A stretch of 27,936 nt of DNA from Castellaniella sp049650445 (lineage in GTDB: Bacteria > Pseudomonadota > Gammaproteobacteria > Burkholderiales > Burkholderiaceae_B). Both the position numbers and the translations under genes were made by a program. Every line of letters begins with the position of its first letter. Position 1 is the first letter of the stretch. Shown here in pieces: positions 1 to 7,464 of this stretch. The notes below the pieces were generated by a model. That model had not been told where the DNA came from. It ran no database searches and worked only from the letters and a program-made list of their open reading frames with translations. The stretch spans positions 1 to 27,936 of the forward strand of contig NZ_JBASAD010000028.1 of assembly GCF_049650445.1 (NCBI RefSeq), written 5' to 3'.

Positions 1-1357
1 CGCCCATGATGTCGGTGACGCGGTTGATGCCGTCGACGATGTCCTGCATCGTGGCCCCGGCGCGCGAGGCCTGCTCGTTGCCCTTGGTGGCGGACGCCAC
101 GGAGGTGTCGATCAGGGTCTTGATCTCCTTGGCGGCGCCGGCCGATCGCTGGGCCAGGGCGCGCACTTCGGAGGCAACCACGGCAAAGCCGCGGCCTTGT
201 TCACCGGCACGGGCGGCCTCGACCGCGGCGTTCAGGGCCAGGATGTTGGTCTGGAAGGCGATGGAATCGATGACGCCGATGATGTCGGCGACCTGCTGGG
301 ACTTGGTGTTGATCTCGCCCATGGTGGAGACCAGTTGCGCGACAATGGTGCCGCCGTCGGTGGCGGTCTTGGCGGCCGCAGCGGCCAGGGTGTTGGCCTG
401 CTGGGCGTTGTCGGCGTTCTGGCGCACGGTGGCGGTGATTTCCTCCATCGTGGCGGCGGTCTCGGCCAGGGAGCTGGCCTGTTCCTCGGTGCGCGAGGAC
501 AGGTCCAGGTTGCCGGCGCTGATCTGCCCGGCGGCTGAGGCGATGGAATCCGCGCCGGTGCGCACGTCCTGCACGGTCTGCTGCAGGCTGGTCATCATGT
601 CGTGCAGATTGTGTTCCAGCACGGTGATTTCGTCCCTGCCCTGGGACGTGACATCATGGTCGAGATCGCGTCGGGCGACGAAACCTGCCAGCTCCACGGC
701 CTGCCCCAGGGGACGCGTGATGGAACGGCTGATGCGCCAGGCCAGCAGGATGCCACAGGTCAGCGCCAGGATGGCCGCCAGCATCGCGAGGATCAGCGTC
801 CGCTGGCCGGTTTGCTGGTTCTCTGCGAATAACAGTGTTTCGCGCTCCTGCTGGAAGGTGTAGAACGCGTCGATCGAGTCTTGGTAGGCGGCGATCAGAC
901 CCGGCATGTCCTGTAAGAAGAACTTGTTGGCTTTGTCGACGTCGCCCTTCTTCTGGTCCTCGATGGCGATCTTGCGCTGGCCGGTGTAGTTCTTCCGGGT
1001 CTCCAGCACCTTGCCGTACAGCACCTTGGCCTCGGGGGTCGCGAGGGTCTCGCCGATCTGGTCCTGCAGCTCGGTGATGCGCTTCGAGGTGACGGCCATC
1101 TTCGCCTGGATGGCCTCTCGCGCTGCCGGGTCCGGGATGTGTGTCAGGGCGAGGGTGCGTTCACCGTTGACTTCGACGGCACGCGCCCATTGAAGGACGT
1201 TGCGGTTGCTTTCATTGCGGACCTGGACGGTCTTGCCGTTCTCCAGGTTATTCAGTGTTTCCCGGATCCCCAGGCCGGCCAGCAAGATGGTGATCAGGAT
1301 GAGGACGCCGAACCCAAGTAAAAGTCTGGTGCTGATTTTGATGCTGCGCATGTTCAT
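1..1357 (-). CDS. Methyl-accepting chemotaxis protein with 4-helix-bundle sensor (3' end cut by window)
   Basis: This is an inner-membrane chemoreceptor that signals to CheA/CheW. About 452 residues are visible and the C-terminus lies outside the window. It begins MNMRSIKISTRL, followed by TM1 (about residues 11-30). A mostly helical periplasmic region of roughly 160 residues follows and fits the 4HB_MCP class. TM2 (around 190-212) comes next, then HAMP and the cytoplasmic signalling coiled coil. The hairpin tip is the canonical IDSIAFQTNILALNAAVEAA with ARAGEQGRGFAVVA after it. The ATG at 1357 is preferred over the in-frame ATG at 1351 because AAGGAG lies 5 nt upstream. It is transcribed away from the copper genes and is unrelated to them. 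Its signalling region is almost identical at DNA level to the second receptor at 4239-6236. The ligand cannot be predicted from a 4HB domain. The family call is firm. Confidence 0.95.
   Translation of the reverse strand, partial: MNMRSIKISTRLLLGFGVLILITILLAGLGIRETLNNLENGKTVQVRNESNRNVLQWARAVEVNGERTLALTHIPDPAAREAIQAKMAVTSKRITELQDQIGETLATPEAKVLYGKVLETRKNYTGQRKIAIEDQKKGDVDKANKFFLQDMPGLIAAYQDSIDAFYTFQQERETLLFAENQQTGQRTLILAMLAAILALTCGILLAWRISRSITRPLGQAVELAGFVARRDLDHDVTSQGRDEITVLEHNLHDMMTSLQQTVQDVRTGADSIASAAGQISAGNLDLSSRTEEQASSLAETAATMEEITATVRQNADNAQQANTLAAAAAKTATDGGTIVAQLVSTMGEINTKSQQVADIIGVIDSIAFQTNILALNAAVEAARAGEQGRGFAVVASEVRALAQRSAGAAKEIKTLIDTSVASATKGNEQASRAGATMQDIVDGINRVTDIMG
228..334. repeat. 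Near-identical direct repeat, copy 1 (chemoreceptor hairpin region)
   Basis: These 107 bases match 4855-4961 with one mismatch (T at 307, C at 4934). The match includes a 79-base perfect block at 228-306. The repeat encodes the signalling tip of both receptors. A second block (about 423-502 versus 5050-5129) differs at only two positions. Codon-level identity beyond what protein conservation needs suggests recent duplication or gene conversion. Confidence 0.9.
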
Positions 1358-1447
1358 GGTGGCTCCTTGGAGTCCGGTGGGAACGGTGCAAAGGGATGCG
1401 GCCGCTTATGCGAAAACGGGGTGTATGTGGAAACAGGATGGAGTAAC

Positions 1448-1477
1448 ACTATCTTTAACATGGATTAAAAATGTCGA
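1448..1477 (-). promoter_or_regulatory. Possible sigma-70 promoter of the first chemoreceptor
   Basis: On the minus strand TCGACA (1477-1472) and GATAGT (1453-1448) are separated by 18 nt, inside the only AT-rich patch upstream of the receptor. This would give a leader of about 80 nt. The -10 matches only 4 of 6 positions. No good FliA-type flagellar promoter was found here. Confidence 0.3.
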
Positions 1478-1572
1478 GTGCGTCGAAATAACGCCTGGAA
1501 GCCGGGCATTTAAGCGCTAAGGCCGTGGGACGGGGGGTGTGGCATGGTTGCGCATGATGGTCGCGGGTGCCC

Positions 1573-1578
1573 TATACT
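1573..1578 (+). promoter_or_regulatory. Possible -10 box (TATACT) for the copper cluster
   Basis: TATACT ends 8 nt before the ATG at 1587. The best -35 candidate, TTGCGC at 1548-1553, is 19 nt away, which is not ideal. If used, transcription would start at or just before the ATG and give an almost leaderless mRNA. That fits the absence of any Shine-Dalgarno sequence there. Confidence 0.3.
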
Positions 1579-1586
1579 CCATTCGC

Positions 1587-1994
1587 ATGAAGCCTTTCGC
1601 ATCGCGATGGTCTCTCCACGCTCCGAGCCTGCCCTGGGTCTGGACCCTGTGCCTGGCTCTGGTGCTGCGCGCCCTGGTGCCGGCGGGCACGATGCTCGAT
1701 CTCGGGGCCCGGAACGGCTTTCTCCCCGGGTTGGTGTTGTGTCCGGTTCAGAACCCGGGCATGTCGATGGAGGGGCACCCTCACTCCGACGACCGACCGC
1801 AGTCCCATGCCAGCCCCTTGTGCCTGTTGGCCCAGCATGCGGGTGGTTCGCCCCTGCCGACCGCGGTTTCTGCGTTGGCATGGGGCTTGATGACAGCGTT
1901 CGTTCTGGCGGCGTCTCGGGCCGCCGCACCGCCGGTGCGGCACGAGCGCGGGGCACCTCTTGGTTCCCGCGCACCGCCCCTGTCTCTCATCTGA
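1587..1994 (+). CDS. DUF2946-type small protein of a copper cluster
   Basis: A 135-aa protein with an N-terminal hydrophobic helix containing LVLRALVPAGTM, which resembles the DUF2946 hallmark. A Cys/His/Met-rich stretch follows (CPVQNPGMSMEGHPHSDD, then H and C in SHASPLCLLAQH), then a second hydrophobic segment and a basic/proline tail. The Cys, Met and His residues would suit copper binding, but no activity is established for the family. The ATG at 1587 is chosen because a GTG at 1539 would add 16 residues spanning the probable -10 box. No Shine-Dalgarno sequence is visible. It lies 42 nt upstream of the YcnI-like gene and probably forms an operon with it, which is a common DUF2946 neighbourhood. 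Family assignment is from pattern recognition, and the function is unknown. Confidence 0.7.
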   Translation: MKPFASRWSLHAPSLPWVWTLCLALVLRALVPAGTMLDLGARNGFLPGLVLCPVQNPGMSMEGHPHSDDRPQSHASPLCLLAQHAGGSPLPTAVSALAWGLMTAFVLAASRAAAPPVRHERGAPLGSRAPPLSLI

Positions 1995-2036
1995 TCGTTT
2001 ATCTCCCTGGTTGCGATTCATTTGAAAGGCATTCTC

Positions 2037-2570
2037 ATGAAATTTTCTCTTGCTGCAGGCCTGGTGGCCTTGCTCGCTCTGGCGACGGCCGCCCAGGCTC
2101 ACGTCACCCTTGAAACCTCCCAAGCCGCCGCTGGTGGCTATTACAAGGCCGTATTGCGTGTCGGTCATGGCTGCGACGGCGCCGACATGACCCGGCTGCG
2201 CGTGCGCATCCCCGAGGGCGTGCTGGCGGTCAAGCCGCAGCCCAAGGCCGGCTGGGCCCTGGAACTGACCCAGGGCAAATACGAGCACCCCCAGACCCTG
2301 CACGGTGCGTCGGTCGAAAGCGGTGTGCACGAAATCAGTTGGCGTGGCGACCTGCCGGACGCGTACTACGACGAGTTCGTGTTCCGCGTTTATGTGTCGG
2401 ATGCCTTCAAGGCCGGGCAGACCGTGTATTTTCCGGTCGTCCAGGAGTGTGGACAGAGTGTGTCGCGCTGGATCGACACCTCGGGCAAGCCGGATGCCCG
2501 GAGCCCCGCGCCGGGCGTGAAGATCGTGGCACCAGCCCATGAGGGCGGCGGCCACGGCCATTCCCATTGA
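2037..2570 (+). CDS. ycnI: YcnI-like periplasmic copper-binding protein (DUF1775)
   Basis: A 177-aa exported protein. A signal peptide (residues 1-20) ends at AQA, so the mature protein begins HVTLE. In characterised YcnI the first mature His and a nearby Glu bind Cu(II) in a monohistidine brace, and both are present here. The body has the DUF1775 features GYYKAVLRVGHGCDG, TRLRVRIPEGV, KPQPKAGWAL, HEISWRGDLPD and YDEFVFRVYV. The two cysteines (in HGCDGA and QECGQS) could form a disulfide. The tail GGGHGHSH is His-rich and may add a second metal site. ATG 2037 has an AAAGG-type Shine-Dalgarno sequence and is preferred over TTG 2022. The stop overlaps the next start by 4 nt (TTGA), indicating translational coupling with the CopC-CopD gene. 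Likely role: periplasmic copper metallochaperone feeding the next protein. Confidence 0.9.
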   Translation: MKFSLAAGLVALLALATAAQAHVTLETSQAAAGGYYKAVLRVGHGCDGADMTRLRVRIPEGVLAVKPQPKAGWALELTQGKYEHPQTLHGASVESGVHEISWRGDLPDAYYDEFVFRVYVSDAFKAGQTVYFPVVQECGQSVSRWIDTSGKPDARSPAPGVKIVAPAHEGGGHGHSH

Positions 2571-4147
2571 GGGCCGCGCTGACCCTGGCGGCCTGCCTGC
2601 TGTTCGGGGGGCAGGCCGCCTGGGGGCATGCCGCGCTGGTGTCGACAGAACCGGCCTCTGGTGCCGTGCTCGACCGGGCGCCGGACGCCGTGGTCCTGAC
2701 GTTCAGCGAGCCGGTCAGTGTTACCGCGCTGCGTCTGCTCGGCCCCCAGGGGCCGGCCGTGGACGTCGCGCCGACGCGGGCCGACGGGCATCAGATTCGC
2801 GTGCCGCTGCCTGACGATGCGGCACAGGGCGCTTATCTGCTCAGTTGGCGCGTCGTATCGGCGGACGGGCATCCCGTGGGCGGCACGCTGGACTATGCGG
2901 TCGGCTCATCTGCCGGGCCGGCCAGGACGACAGATGCCGCCGCGCCCGGCGGACACCTGGCGGCCATCTGGCTGGGCCGCTGGCTGGGCTACATCTGCTT
3001 GTTCGCCTGTGCAGGCGCGGCCCTGTTCCGGGCCCGGAATCCATCCGGGCACCAGGCCTGGGCCTGGCCCCTGGTCTGGATCGGTTTGGGCTTGCTGCCC
3101 GTGAACCTGGGGCTGCAGGGGCTGGACCTGATGGATCAGCGCGCAGCTGCTCTGCTCGGCCGGCCGGCCTGGGCGGCCGCCCTGGGCAGCCGCTATGCCT
3201 GGACGCTGGGCCTGTTTGCCCTGGCCTTGCTGGCGTCGGCAGGGGCGTTGAGTGCCCGTCGAGCCGGGACGGTGCGCGGCTGCGCGGGTGCCGCGCTCGC
3301 ACTGGCAGGGGTGTCGCTCGCCGCCAGCGGCCATGCCGGCACGGCGCCGCCCCAGTGGCTGTCGCGCCCCCTGGTGGTGTTGCACGTGGCGACGGCGGCG
3401 GCGTGGCTGGGGGCCCTCGTGCCGCTGGTGCGCCTGCTGGGAGCCGGCCGGGAGAGCACGACCGGCCTGGCGCCCCTGGCCTGGTTTTCCCGCTGGATCA
3501 CGCCCGTCGTGGCCGTCCTGCTGGCGAGCGGGGCGGGGCTGGCGCTGCTGCAACTGGATCGGCCTGCGGACCTGTGGCGTACGCCTTACGGCATCGTCCT
3601 GAGCGTGAAACTGGCGTTGGTGTGCGGACTGCTCGGGATTGCGGCGTTCAATCGCTGGTCTTGCACCCGCCCCGCCTTGGCCGGCGAGATGGCGGCCCGA
3701 GGGCGGTTGCGGCGCAGCATCCTGATGGAGACCCTCGTCGCCCTGGCCCTGCTGGGGGGGGTGTCGCTCTGGCGTTTCACGCCGCCGCCGCGCAGCCTGG
3801 ATGCGGCAGGCGCATCCGTTCAGCGGCTTGGCGAGGGGGTCGCGCCCTTCACTTTGTCCAATGACCGGGTGTATGCCGCCGTGATGCGGTCGGAGAGCGC
3901 GTGGATCATCGTGTTGGGCGATCCATCCGGCCGGCCTTTCGAGGCTCGCGGGCTGACGCTGACGTTGAGCAATCCGCAGGCCGGCATCGAGCCGTTGCGC
4001 CGCGAGACACAACGCGTGGGCGATGGCCGTTGGCAAGTCGACATGGGCTTCTTGCCGTCATCCGGCATCGGACGCTGGCGCGTGGGCGTGGAAATCCTGG
4101 TCGATGATTTCGAGCAGGTGACGCTGGAAGGGCCGCTGCCGCCTTGA
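2567..4147 (+). CDS. CopC-CopD fusion copper transport protein (YcnJ-like)
   Basis: A 526-aa membrane protein with three parts. Residues 1-20 are a signal peptide. Residues 21-113 form a CopC domain with mature N-terminal His21 and the motif SADGHPVGG (Asp100, His102), the expected Cu(II) ligands. Residues about 133-404 form a CopD domain with about eight membrane helices and conserved histidines in SGHAG (256) and VLHVATAAAWLGAL (273). About 110 residues follow (421-526), predicted to be periplasmic beta structure, with GDGRWQVDMGFLPSSG then RWRVGV. This resembles the YtkA-like domain at the end of Bacillus YcnJ, but that is inference. The start is TTG 2567, overlapping the ycnI stop. The protein is expected to take up or handle copper at the inner membrane with YcnI. 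A terminator-type hairpin follows directly. Confidence 0.9.
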   Translation: MRAALTLAACLLFGGQAAWGHAALVSTEPASGAVLDRAPDAVVLTFSEPVSVTALRLLGPQGPAVDVAPTRADGHQIRVPLPDDAAQGAYLLSWRVVSADGHPVGGTLDYAVGSSAGPARTTDAAAPGGHLAAIWLGRWLGYICLFACAGAALFRARNPSGHQAWAWPLVWIGLGLLPVNLGLQGLDLMDQRAAALLGRPAWAAALGSRYAWTLGLFALALLASAGALSARRAGTVRGCAGAALALAGVSLAASGHAGTAPPQWLSRPLVVLHVATAAAWLGALVPLVRLLGAGRESTTGLAPLAWFSRWITPVVAVLLASGAGLALLQLDRPADLWRTPYGIVLSVKLALVCGLLGIAAFNRWSCTRPALAGEMAARGRLRRSILMETLVALALLGGVSLWRFTPPPRSLDAAGASVQRLGEGVAPFTLSNDRVYAAVMRSESAWIIVLGDPSGRPFEARGLTLTLSNPQAGIEPLRRETQRVGDGRWQVDMGFLPSSGIGRWRVGVEILVDDFEQVTLEGPLPP

Positions 4148-4184
4148 AAAAAGCACCGCGCCTCCAGGAAGGGAGGCGCGGTGC
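4146..4184 (-). terminator. Rho-independent terminator of the second chemoreceptor
   Basis: A perfect 13-bp stem (4153-4165 with 4172-4184) has a 6-nt loop. On the minus strand it is followed by six T residues (4152-4147), so it is a complete terminator for the chemoreceptor gene. On the plus strand it lies just after the CopC-CopD stop but has no T-run, so it may be less efficient in that direction. Two smaller stems lie between it and the receptor stop (for example AGGAGC/GCTCCT at 4225-4239). Confidence 0.85.
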
Positions 4185-4238
4185 GGAACTCGGAGGGCAG
4201 GAGGCTGCCCGACAGGCAGGACTCAGGAGCGTAGCTCC

Positions 4239-6236
4239 TTAGAACTCAGTCCATTCACCCTGTGCCGCCTGGCTGTTCCCGCGTGAGGCAGGGGCGCCCA
4301 GAGCGGCCGCTTTGGGCTTGCGCGCGGGGGCTGCGACCGGGCTGCGGCGCGCCGGTGCGGGGCTGATGACTTTTTCCGGCGGAGCAGGCAGCCGGTTGGC
4401 ACCTGGAGCGGCCCGTCGCGGTGCCGAGGCTTCTGGCTCGGAATCGTCGAGCCGGAAGGATCCCACCAGGCTGGACAGGGATTGCGCCTGTTCCAGCAGG
4501 CTGGCTGCGGCTGCGGCCGACTCCTCGACCAGGCTGGCGTTCTGGTGGGTCACGTCGTCCATCTGGGTGACGGCCGAGTTGATTTCCTCGATGCCGGTGG
4601 CCTGCTCGCGATTGGCCGCGCTGATCTCGCCCATGATGTCGGTGACGCGGTGGATGCTGTCGACGATGTCCTGCATCGTGGTCCCGGCACGGGTGGCCTG
4701 ATCGTTGCCCTGGGTCGTGACCGAAACCGAGGCATCGATGAGACCCTTGATCTCCTTGGCGGCACCCGCCGACCGTTGTGCCAGCGCGCGCACTTCGGAG
4801 GCGACCACGGCGAAGCCGCGTCCCTGTTCGCCGGCGCGCGCGGCTTCGACCGCCGCGTTCAGGGCCAGGATGTTGGTCTGGAAGGCGATGGAATCGATGA
4901 CGCCGATGATGTCGGCGACCTGCTGGGACTTGGCGTTGATCTCGCCCATGGTGGAGACCAGCGCACTGACCGTGGATTTCCCTTCCTCGGTGGCCTCGGC
5001 GGCCGAGGCGGCCAGGGTGTTGGCCTGGGTTACGTGATCGGAGTTCTGGCGCACGGTGGCGGTGATTTCCTCCATCGTGGCGGCGGTTTCGGCCAGGGAA
5101 CTGGCCTGTTCCTCGGTGCGCGAGGACAGATCCTGGCTGCCGGTGGAGATCTCGGTGGCTGCGGTGCGGATCGATTCCGAGGCGTCGCGGATCTGCAGCA
5201 GCACGGCCGAGATCTTGTCCGTAAACAGATTGAAGGCGCGCGCGATGTGCGTCAGTTCGTCCTGGCCGGATTCGCTGACGCGGCGGGTCAGGTCGCCGTC
5301 GCCGGAGGCAATCTCTTGCAAGGCGTCGCGGATCGTCAGCAGGCGGGCGAGCTGCCGGTTGACGAAGACCGCCATCAGGATGCTCGCGATCAGCACGCAC
5401 AGGAGGGCGATGACGACGGCCGTCCAGAACAGGCTGTCCAGGGTGGCGGTGGCCTGGTGGTAATCGATGCTGATGCCCAGCAGCCAGGGTGTGCCGTCGA
5501 TGTGGGCGGCGTACAGCAATTGCGACTCGCCATCGATTGGCAACAGCGCACGGTTGCGCTGGGAGGCCAGCCCGGACAGCATCTCGGCGCTGATGCCGGG
5601 TGCCAGCTCGGTGACCTGCTTGAGCGTGTATTTGGGATCGGGGTGGGCCAGAATCTTGCCGGTGTTCTTGTCGATCAGAAAGGCGAAACTCTTTTCGTAG
5701 GGGCGGATGCCGGCGACTTTCTTCACCACCGAGGTCAGTTCCATGTCGGACCCGACGACTGCGACGGTCTTGCCGTTCTCGATCAGGGGCTCGATGAAGC
5801 TGACGACCAGATTGCCGGTCGCTGAATCCGTATAGGCCGTGGTCAGGTCGGGCCCGCCCTTGGCGACCGCTTGCTTGTACCAGCCCCGCGTCGTGCCGTC
5901 GTAGCCCTCGGGCCGGGGCTTGGTGAACGCGTGGCTTTTGTCGGCGCGGACGAAGTACGCCAGGTCCAGTCCGGCGACCTCGGCGGCCCGCAACATGGGG
6001 AGGGGGTCCGCCTCGGGCAGGGCCAGCAGGATCGAGTGCGTGATCTGTTGCTTGCTCTGGGCCCAGGCGGACAGGTCCGACGCGTAGACGCCGGCCAGTT
6101 GGCGGGTGTCGTCGTCGATGGTGTCCAGCATGTCGCTTCGAACCACGTAGAACACGGCGGCCGAGAGCGAGATGAGTGAGAGAGTAGCGATCAGGATGCT
6201 GACCGCAGTGATCCGAGCGCGCAGGCTTTTGAACAT
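4239..6236 (-). CDS. dCache-domain chemoreceptor, predicted amino-acid sensor
   Basis: A 665-aa chemoreceptor. TM1 is about residues 11-31, the periplasmic double-Cache sensor about 35-268, TM2 about 271-292, HAMP about 293-345 and the signalling coiled coil about 350-595 with tip DSIAFQTNILALNAAVEAA. A Pro/Ala-rich linker ends in EWTEF. Tyr112, Arg117, Trp119, Tyr120, Tyr135, Asp137 and Asp164 reproduce both residues and spacing of the amino-acid-binding dCache motif known from PctA-like receptors. The C-terminal EWTEF fits the x-W-x-x-F docking pentapeptide for CheR/CheB on a flexible tether, so adaptation enzymes are probably recruited here. The start at 6236 has GGAG a few nt upstream. 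It is divergent from cheV, which may couple this receptor to CheA. Family is certain; ligand class is inferred. Confidence 0.96.
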   Translation of the reverse strand: MFKSLRARITAVSILIATLSLISLSAAVFYVVRSDMLDTIDDDTRQLAGVYASDLSAWAQSKQQITHSILLALPEADPLPMLRAAEVAGLDLAYFVRADKSHAFTKPRPEGYDGTTRGWYKQAVAKGGPDLTTAYTDSATGNLVVSFIEPLIENGKTVAVVGSDMELTSVVKKVAGIRPYEKSFAFLIDKNTGKILAHPDPKYTLKQVTELAPGISAEMLSGLASQRNRALLPIDGESQLLYAAHIDGTPWLLGISIDYHQATATLDSLFWTAVVIALLCVLIASILMAVFVNRQLARLLTIRDALQEIASGDGDLTRRVSESGQDELTHIARAFNLFTDKISAVLLQIRDASESIRTAATEISTGSQDLSSRTEEQASSLAETAATMEEITATVRQNSDHVTQANTLAASAAEATEEGKSTVSALVSTMGEINAKSQQVADIIGVIDSIAFQTNILALNAAVEAARAGEQGRGFAVVASEVRALAQRSAGAAKEIKGLIDASVSVTTQGNDQATRAGTTMQDIVDSIHRVTDIMGEISAANREQATGIEEINSAVTQMDDVTHQNASLVEESAAAAASLLEQAQSLSSLVGSFRLDDSEPEASAPRRAAPGANRLPAPPEKVISPAPARRSPVAAPARKPKAAALGAPASRGNSQAAQGEWTEF
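4855..4961. repeat. Near-identical direct repeat, copy 2 (chemoreceptor hairpin region)
   Basis: This is the partner of 228-334, in the same orientation and 4.6 kb away. Recombination between the copies would remove or duplicate the copper cluster and leave a chimeric receptor. Confidence 0.9.
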
Positions 6237-6428
6237 GTTGGGAACTCCACGAGAACCCCGAGTGGTACGGAACGTGTCCGCTTGAGTGCAGTAATGTAAC
6301 GAAGGCGTTGGCCGATGTTCATGGGCTCAGTTGCTGTTTTTCGGCCCAGTTCACTGATTTAGAAGGGGGTTTGTTGCGTTGATGCGGAATATTTTTCGAC
6401 CGGGGCTGCAAGAGACGGCGGCGACCAT

Positions 6429-6434
6429 TAGAAT
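6429..6434 (+). promoter_or_regulatory. -10 box (TAGAAT) upstream of cheV
   Basis: TAGAAT lies 45 nt before the cheV start. The hexamer at -35 (CTGCAA, 6406-6411, 17-nt spacer) is weak. The rest of the 243-bp divergent region between the receptor and cheV shows no convincing flagellar-type promoter on either strand. Confidence 0.4.
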
Positions 6435-6479
6435 CTCCGGTTCGGGGACCCCGCATTCAGCATTCATATAAGGCCTGAC

Positions 6480-7445
6480 ATGAGCTCACTTCAAAAAGAA
6501 ATCGATGAACGCACCAGTTTGGCCGGCACCAACCGGTTCGAACTTCTGCTGTTTCGCCTGGGTACGGATGCCGTCCTGGGGCAGTCCGAACTCTTTGGCA
6601 TCAATGTGCTGAAGGTCCGCGAAATCGTGACCATGCCTGCCATCACACCGATCGCGGGCGCGCCGAAATTCTCGCTGGGCGTGGTGCATCTGCGCGATCA
6701 GGTGATCCCCGTGTACGATCTGCCCGCGCTCATTGGCTGCAAGCTGGCGGCTGCGCCGACCCTGATGCTGGTGACGGAATACGCTCGCACCACCCAGGCG
6801 TTCACGGTCGAATCCGTCGAAGACATCGTGCGACTGGAATGGGGGCAGGTCATCTCCGCCGAAAATACCGGCACGGGTCCCAGCCTGATCACCAGTATCG
6901 CCCGTCTGAGCGAGGGCAGCGGCGATGAGGCGCGCCTGGCCCAGGTGCTGGACGTCGAGGCCATCCTGCAGGCCATCACGCCCGAGGAAAACCGCCACCA
7001 GGTCAACCCCCGGGAAGTGGGCGACAAATTCGCCCTCAAGCCGGGCACCGTGGTGTTGGTGGCCGACGACTCGTTCGTGGCCCGCGCCCTGATGGAACAG
7101 ACGTTGAAGGCGATGGACATTCCCTACGAGATGGTCAAATCCGGCCAGGAGGCCTGGGACCGCCTGAACGCGCTGGCCGCCACCGCCGAGGCCGAGGGCA
7201 AGACCATCCACGACAAGGTCTGCCTGATGCTGACCGATCTGGAAATGCCGGAAATGGATGGTTTCACGCTGACGCGCAACATCAAGCAGGACTCCCGTTT
7301 CAACGCCATGCCGGTGGTGATTCACTCATCTCTGTCAGGTTCGGCCAATGAAAACCACGTGCGCAGCGTCGGCGCCAATGGCTACGTCTCCAAATTTTCC
7401 GCCGAGGAACTGTCCTCCGCCATCCGCAAGGCGCTGGGCCGTTGA
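6480..7445 (+). CDS. cheV: Chemotaxis coupling protein CheV (CheW-receiver fusion)
   Basis: A 321-aa cytoplasmic protein. Residues about 15-170 form a CheW-like domain (FGINVLKVREIV, LGVVHLRDQVIPVYDL). Residues about 188-320 form a response-regulator receiver. The receiver has its acidic pair (Asp196, Asp197), phospho-acceptor Asp253 in MLTDLEMPEMDG, Ser283/Ser284 at the Thr/Ser position and Lys305 in YVSKF, so it looks phosphorylatable by CheA. CheV links receptors to CheA and may act as a phosphate sink in adaptation. The AAGG Shine-Dalgarno sequence at 6470-6473 supports ATG 6480. It is divergent from the dCache receptor, which suggests they work together. A thiolase gene with its own SD follows 19 nt later and is not functionally related. 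Confidence 0.96.
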   Translation: MSSLQKEIDERTSLAGTNRFELLLFRLGTDAVLGQSELFGINVLKVREIVTMPAITPIAGAPKFSLGVVHLRDQVIPVYDLPALIGCKLAAAPTLMLVTEYARTTQAFTVESVEDIVRLEWGQVISAENTGTGPSLITSIARLSEGSGDEARLAQVLDVEAILQAITPEENRHQVNPREVGDKFALKPGTVVLVADDSFVARALMEQTLKAMDIPYEMVKSGQEAWDRLNALAATAEAEGKTIHDKVCLMLTDLEMPEMDGFTLTRNIKQDSRFNAMPVVIHSSLSGSANENHVRSVGANGYVSKFSAEELSSAIRKALGR

Positions 7446-7464
7446 TTTTTTTGGAGTAAAAATC

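Noticed and set aside
6..863. Long plus-strand open frame antisense to the first chemoreceptor
   Set aside because: It is the complement of a clear MCP signalling domain; repeat-like composition reflects GC-rich codon structure. The same pattern appears antisense to the second receptor.
1539..1586. Upstream GTG start for the DUF2946 protein
   Set aside because: It would place the coding region across the probable -10 box and add residues unlike a signal/anchor sequence; no SD supports it.
6338..6345. GCCGAAAA on the minus strand as a flagellar sigma-28 -10 box for the second chemoreceptor
   Set aside because: The only TAAA upstream is at the wrong spacing (8 rather than 11 nt between the 8-mers), so a FliA promoter is not supported.
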